Notes under the pieces: model-generated | Told to the model about the DNA's origin: nothing | Database searches by the model: none | What the model saw: the letters and a program-made list of their open reading frames with translations, nothing else | Shown: positions 21,458-26,005 of the stretch, piece after piece | Numbering within the stretch: position 1 is the stretch's first letter | Layout: every line of letters begins with the position of its first letter | Translations under genes and position numbers: made by a program | NCBI GenBank assembly: GCA_027596075.1 | Contig: JADGJC010000435.1 | Span: forward strand, 1,925-27,929 | Reading direction: 5' to 3' | Length of the DNA stretch: 26,005 nt | From: Rhizophlyctis rosea | Taxonomy: Eukaryota > Chytridiomycota > Chytridiomycetes > Rhizophlyctidales > Rhizophlyctidaceae

Positions 21458-21888
21458 TGGTCACTCCATAGTCACAGTCACCCCCTTCTCAAAGCCCACG
21501 ACGTCCTTCCTATGTATTACCTCTTACCCCTTTTGAATCAAACCCCCCATTCAAACTCTTCCAGTTTTTCTGTCACACACACGTTTAGACCTGCTTCTGC
21601 ATATCACACTTCGCCTCGCGCAAGCCACCGGACTTTCTTAGGTGAAGGAAGAACTACCAAGGTGTAAGGGCAGCTCGTACCTAGCTGGAGGCTTGAACTG
21701 CACGGGCGGGTGTCTTCTTGACACACCGAGCTACGCGGGTCCCATGTACTTTTTGGGATACGCTGGTCCTTTTTGAGATCAGCGGGTCCGGCCGTACTCC
21801 GTAATGGATATCTAGCTTGGGGAAACGATGCCTAATAGTATACTTTTATGTTCCCACCCCCCATGGGCAGCCTCGTGCGCCTTCAGTT
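21458..21888. other. Intergenic, with a tRNA-like fragment on the minus strand
   Basis: No gene. Around 21680-21745 the minus strand carries A-box-like GTAGCTCGGTG and B-box-like GTTCAAGCC sequences. The spacing and stems do not make a tRNA. Confidence 0.4.
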
Positions 21889-22370
21889 TGTTATGTCGTT
21901 GGGTTTTACCGTTCTTTTTCAGATGAATTGATGTCGTCAGCTCGAGTCTCACGGGAGATGCAACACTATCAACCACGACCTCGACGCCAACCCACTCTCA
22001 AGAAATAGCCATGATTGGGACAAGAAGACACATGGCTGACACGAGGTCCTTCAATGGGATACAGCAGAGCCAATCACAACGTCGACCACAACTCTCGAGC
22101 TCTAATGTCGCCCACCTTCCGGATTCCGGGAAGGTGGAGGGTCCCCAGCCCCTATAAAGACAGAGGGGAGCAGCGGATACTAACAAGCACTTCGGTGTCG
22201 TTGAGCTTTCGTCGTTCTTGCCCTCAAGTGTGTCAGACCAGTACTGACTTCCCTCCGAGCTAAACGAAATCAAGTGTCCAAGCTTCTTAGTCAACTCAAT
22301 GCCTAGCGTCATTCCGAAGGAAGATCCAGGGCACCCGCCGAGCTTGCAGTGCGTAATTAGTGTCATAACA
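21889..22370 (+). mobile_element. Possible solo LTR (TGTTATG...CATAACA)
   Basis: A 482-bp segment bounded by 7-bp perfect inverted ends beginning TG and ending CA, as retroviral-type LTRs do. A TATAAA at 22153-22158 is placed like a U3/R promoter. There is no flanking 4-6 bp target-site duplication (CAGTT before, TTCCA after), no second copy in the window, and no gag or pol sequence nearby. The ends could therefore be a coincidence or the element could be old. Confidence 0.3.
22112..22137. repeat. 26-bp near-perfect palindrome
   Basis: CCACCTTCC (22112-22120) pairs perfectly with GGAAGGTGG (22129-22137) across an 8-nt loop. The loop itself contains a CCGG...CCGG symmetry. It lies about 16 bp upstream of the TATAAA at 22153. 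Confidence 0.75.
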
Positions 22371-22582
22371 TTCCACTTGTATGCCCTTCAGTGATAATGT
22401 TACGTAGCCTGCAAAGCTTCATTCACTCCTCCATTCATTTCCCTAATCGATCCCTTGCTCCAACTGGCTGAGTTACACGTCGTGAAGCATTTCGGAATGG
22501 GACCGCTGTACATCGCATTGTCGGATACAGTTCAATTACATGGCATCGCATAATGCCGAAAAAGCACGCCCCGCCCACAACA

Positions 22583-23703
22583 TCAATCAGTCTCCATAGG
22601 CGTAGCATCTTCAACACCCTTCCCCTGCCCCTCCCCCTCCACACCCTCCACCCCTGCAACCCCCTCCCCAATCCCATTAACCCCACCCCACCCAACCTCC
22701 ACCGGCGGAATCAACGGCATCTTCGTCGCAACCCCATCCACCTCCCCATTCATCCCAACAACATCCACCGACATCTCCACAACCCCGTTCGCGTCCACCC
22801 CGCCATCTCGCGCCCATCCACCACCTTCCCCGATCTCCTCCCTCGGCTCGCCAGGGTGTTCTGAAGGAGGATGCATGTGCGGCGGGTCGTCGTATGATGT
22901 TACGAGGAGGACTTTTTCGACTGCTCGGAGGTATTTCCAGACTGTTTTGTGGTGTTCTGTTGGGCGGGTTGCTAGTTCGCAGAGGCGTTGGAGGGTGAAG
23001 GGTGGGCTGGGTGGGGAGAAGGTTGGGTTTTAGTGCTTCATAGTATGCGGTGATGCCCGAATGCATATGGCGTAAGAGGAATCGAATTACATACCGGTCA
23101 AAGATATTCATAGCGGTGGATATTCTTTGTAGGTACTCGTCTATCGTTTCTCCCGTGTCGGGAAGCGTGGCGCCTTCGGCTGCTGCAACGGGATCCATTT
23201 TGACATTCTATTCAAGGCAGGAAGCGTCCGTGAAGGAGAATTCAGTGGCTGGTTTCCATTGAATATGGTGGTCCGCAAATAGCTCTCATCTCGATCAAAT
23301 CGACAACTGTCCCTTCCAACGCACCAAATTGATTTTCGCTTTGAGTACTTCACGTAGCAGACTCCATGGGTGACTGAATGAGAGACAAAGTCAGATAAGC
23401 ACCAGAACGAACAATGATATCATCCGACTGCATAAGGGTTTCGTACTTTGTCTCGCACGTTTCGGCAATCTGTTCAAGGATAATGTCGAACGCTAGAGCA
23501 CGTCATTAGTACCGGTGCAACATATGATCGAGGCAGACGCTCTAGTAGCAGCCGCTGTACGACGACTACCTGGGATCCATTGTCGTTCTGACGGCGACTT
23601 TTGAGCAAACTCTGAAGCCGGGCGATTAGTTGAGTTGGCGCGGCCAAGAGATAACTGATTGAATCTTACCTTGCAGGACGTCTAGTTCCGCTGGTTGGGT
23701 CAT
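22583..23703 (-). CDS. Serine/threonine protein phosphatase 4 regulatory subunit 2 (PPP4R2-like), six exons
   Basis: PPP4R2 binds the PP4 catalytic subunit with R3 and acts in the nucleus, for example in dephosphorylation of DNA-damage markers. Exons on the minus strand: 23703-23670, 23611-23570, 23492-23447, 23373-23325, 23207-23095 and 23006-22583, with consistent phases. They total 708 nt (235 residues). The N terminus reads MTQPAELDVLQEF, then AFDIILEQIAETCETNHPW and LLREVLKAKINL, matching the first helices of the family (an 'xxIAxTGxTxxxW' pattern). The diagnostic block PPFTLQRLCELATRP (about 106-120), followed by WKYLRAVEKVLLVTS, corresponds to the family's PFTIQRLCELL...FLRGVEKN.VVS. 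The tail after residue 140 is acidic and low-complexity and ends with Glu/Asp-rich residues, as in known members. The protein is much shorter than the human one, which has a long disordered tail. Without splicing only the fragment starting MDPVAAAEG would be found, so automatic annotation may truncate it. Confidence 0.82.
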
Positions 23704-25592
23704 AGCGCCAGTCTTACTAATAGTGGGAGTATGGTTCTTTCAAAAGGTAGACCAGTTGAAACGTCGTGGACCCGAGATGGATTGTGTGGGAAAAAAGTAT
23801 ACTAATAGAGGCGGACGAGAAACTGGGTTTGGACAGGAAAATAGCACAAGCAAGAAGCCAGCCACTTTGTCCTGAATTGGTCATATTGCAATTTTATACT
23901 TGGTTCCTTTCCTCACAATACTTCAAATCAACATGATTCGTGGTGTTTAATAACCCATGTTAGGAATAGGTTTTGGAAACTTGCTCTGATGGTTTGGTCA
24001 CATCCGCTCTTATTGTTTGGTCACATTGCATGACCGTTATGCCCTGCGCGCCTTCGCCTCATGTCGATAAAGCACGAGTTGCAAGGGCCAGCACAAAGAA
24101 ACACGGCAACGTTTGCATGGTTGTATGGGTTGCATCAACACACATCGATAATGAGGCAAGTCACATTGGATTCGCAAAGAAAACTGCTATTCTAATTTCA
24201 ACGAGAACAGCTCACGTCACCAACAATACAGCATCCCAACCCACATCTCAGTCCGTCGAGGGCTAATAGCTATACATTTCCGAGTGTCCCCAAAATCTAC
24301 TCCAATGACCGCCACCCCATGATCCGACCCAGACTATCTATATTGTACGAGTCTGTCACTCGAGGAGCAATGCTAATCATATCAAAAAGGGGAAAGAATG
24401 ATGAGACGAATGAAGAGTAGGAAAACAAAAATTATGCAAGAAGCTTACCTGACATATGTAAAGTAGTCTGAAGGTTTCTGCTCCCCGGATGTGAACTGCG
24501 CAAACAACAACCTGTGAGGGAACTGGACCATCGAGTTAGTACCCGTGTCAATGACAAACAAGAAAATTCCTATTGAAGAACCAGAGAAGAACGCCGTTCC
24601 ATAAACGCATCATACACCCTAGTGCCCTGCCGTAGTCACGAAGGAGACAACAGGGACGCCTAAGATGCAAATAACGCAAACTTCCCGAACGTGGAGATGC
24701 CTAACATAGCTCTATCAGTCTCTAAAAAAGAGAGCAGTGGGTGTACAAGGATGCCCAGCAACGCCCGAAAGCCCAATACCCAGCCTGCTCAGGAGAGTTT
24801 TCTCCCTCGACTATTCCAGATAGAGTACCAACCCTTCTCCAGCTGACCGCTTTCACTTTGTTTTCTGAATACACTATGCTTGGATACTTATCTTCCAATT
24901 CCAGGTCTGCCGTCTACCGGCGATTTCTGTCTGGTGTTTCTATGGAGCTTGTTCGCTGAATTGTGGGTGATGGGGTCTGCACGACCAGTAGAAACGATAT
25001 GGAAAGCAAAGCGACAGAGTGTTCACCCCTTTCGACGGATAAAACACAGAAGAGAGAGTATTGGTATAGAAAGTTAGCCGAAGCAGTCAACAAGAAGGGG
25101 AAGAAAGAGAGCACCCGAGGTCACCAGTTGGGAATCCCGATTTTCACGATCGCCAATGCGCCATCACCTCACACCATGTGACTAGTCTGATTACGTGAAG
25201 CTACCAGCCACCCGCCACAGCTTTAAAGGTTGATCCGGAATCTGGCTCACCCGCCACGGGTCTCACCAATCACAGTATGCGATCTAGCTATTACACTGAT
25301 CGCCCATAGTGACAGCTGACGGTTTGTGTTGCACACAACATGAGAGTGACAAGCTCAAGACCTGAGCCTTGTTCTTGAGTTCGTCTTGATCTCTTTACCT
25401 TACTTCTGCATTTCGACCAGTTTGCAGCTTGTTCCAAGTTCACTGTCATAGTTCACCAATAGTGACCACAACCCAGCTACTTCTTGGACTCACAGGTTTG
25501 TTGAGCTCACACTGATCGTGTCGCACTGGATCTGACGGTATCTGAGCGTTGCTTCTACAGATTGCCATTGAAACACAGTGCCAGTTGCAGAG
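23704..25592. other. Long intergenic region, no gene resolved
   Basis: About 1.9 kb upstream of two divergent genes. On the minus strand 24600-24456 stays open through FVIDTGTNSMVQFPHRLLF and QKPSDYFTYV up to a good GTAAGC donor at 24455. An open piece with VIGVDFGDTRKCIAI follows at roughly 24340-24250. I could not connect these into a gene. On the plus strand 23973-24266 and 24741-24959 are open but unremarkable. No RNA gene, repeat or transposon was recognised. Confidence 0.4.
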
Positions 25593-26005
25593 ATGGAAAA
25601 GGGGGTAAGGCCCCACACGGACAGCATGCACAAGTTAAGAGGGCTAATAACTGGTTCACCGCCCTCATAGGATGATGCGGTTGCATGGGGATGTACCGAG
25701 TTAGTCAAAGAACGGTGGAAAGCACACGTATTCTGCAAATGGCTCGAATCAACCGACCCATTCGCCCTCGCCGACCTGGAAAGCAAGAAGCGGTTTTACG
25801 CCGCCTGCCTCCAACGCATTGGTGATCAGCATGCCGGGTTTGGGACACAAGAAGAACGGCTAGGATGGAAAGCGATTGCCAAGCGTATGCTGGCGAATCA
25901 GGTAAACATCTAGGGTCACAATGAAGCACAGACGTTCCAACTCTTTTGCCCTAGCCTCCTGACGGCGTTTCCGTATGTCAACTTCCCTATCAAACACCTC
26001 CTGCT
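25593..26005 (+). CDS. Hypothetical protein, 5' part only (runs off the right edge)
   Basis: Proposed exon 1 is 25593-25604 (MEKG). Intron 25605-25670 has a GTAAGG donor, CTAATAAC branch-like sequence and a TAG acceptor. Exon 2 is 25671-25901, starting DDAVAWGCTELVKERWKAH and ending AKRMLANQ. A further open stretch from 25932 reads TFQLFCPSLLTAFPYVNFPI to the window edge in the same frame. Between them 25902-25931 begins GTAAAC and ends CAG but is only 30 nt; it holds an in-frame TAG. This is either an ultra-short intron or an interrupted frame. The visible protein is Trp- and Lys-rich and globular-looking. I do not recognise the family. The very short first exon makes the start tentative. 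Confidence 0.4.

Noticed and set aside
21680..21745. tRNA-like sequence on the minus strand (A-box-like GTAGCTCGGTG, B-box-like GTTCAAGCC)
   Set aside because: The two boxes are about ten bases too close, the D and T stems do not pair, and no matching acceptor stem is present.

Overview
This window is eukaryotic nuclear DNA, most likely from an early-diverging (chytrid-like) fungus. The evidence is a fungal Zn(II)2Cys6 transcription factor, a Hog1-type MAP kinase of fungal pattern, many short GT-AG introns (mostly 58-141 nt) with CTRAC/CTAAC-like branch points, and dense gene packing. The species call is inference. A 10-N assembly gap (11735-11744) and long G/C homopolymers mark it as draft assembly.

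Layout from left to right. 139-2175 (+): the 3' part of EXO84/EXOC8, an exocyst subunit, with 11 exons visible and the 5' end off the window. 2496-5543 (-): a 1015-residue Zn2Cys6 factor converging on EXO84. 5752-6295 (+): a small unrecognised basic protein sharing a 208-bp divergent promoter with the factor. 6296-7808: long upstream region of the kinase, with a CCAAT cluster and a TATA box. 7809-10229 (+): HOG1, 13 exons including a 12-nt micro-exon and a minisatellite in intron 2. 10669-12067 (+): a conserved uncharacterised protein. 13612-16152 (+): a TIR-like/TPR/tail-anchor protein interrupted by an in-frame TAA. 17186-17845 (-): a PRELI/slowmo (Ups-type) mitochondrial lipid-transfer protein. 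18422-20365 (+): an F-box-like protein with a frameshift and an in-frame TGA. 20366-22582: mostly gene-poor, with one likely spliced but unresolved transcript, an LTR-like element and a strong palindrome. 22583-23703 (-): a six-exon regulatory subunit 2 of protein phosphatase 4. 25593-26005 (+): the start of an unrecognised gene running off the right end.

The intact genes are unrelated housekeeping and signalling functions: exocytosis, osmostress MAPK signalling, mitochondrial phospholipid transport and PP4 regulation. There is no operon-like logic. The accessory part is the TIR-like/TPR gene and the F-box gene, which lie on either side of the PRELI gene and both carry disabling lesions. The TIR-like protein is the best candidate for an undescribed system: its N-terminal domain carries a W-C-x-x-E-L motif placed like that of NADase TIR domains, followed by about ten TPRs and a C-terminal hydrophobic anchor. 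All homology statements come from reading the sequence and family knowledge; no database search was run.
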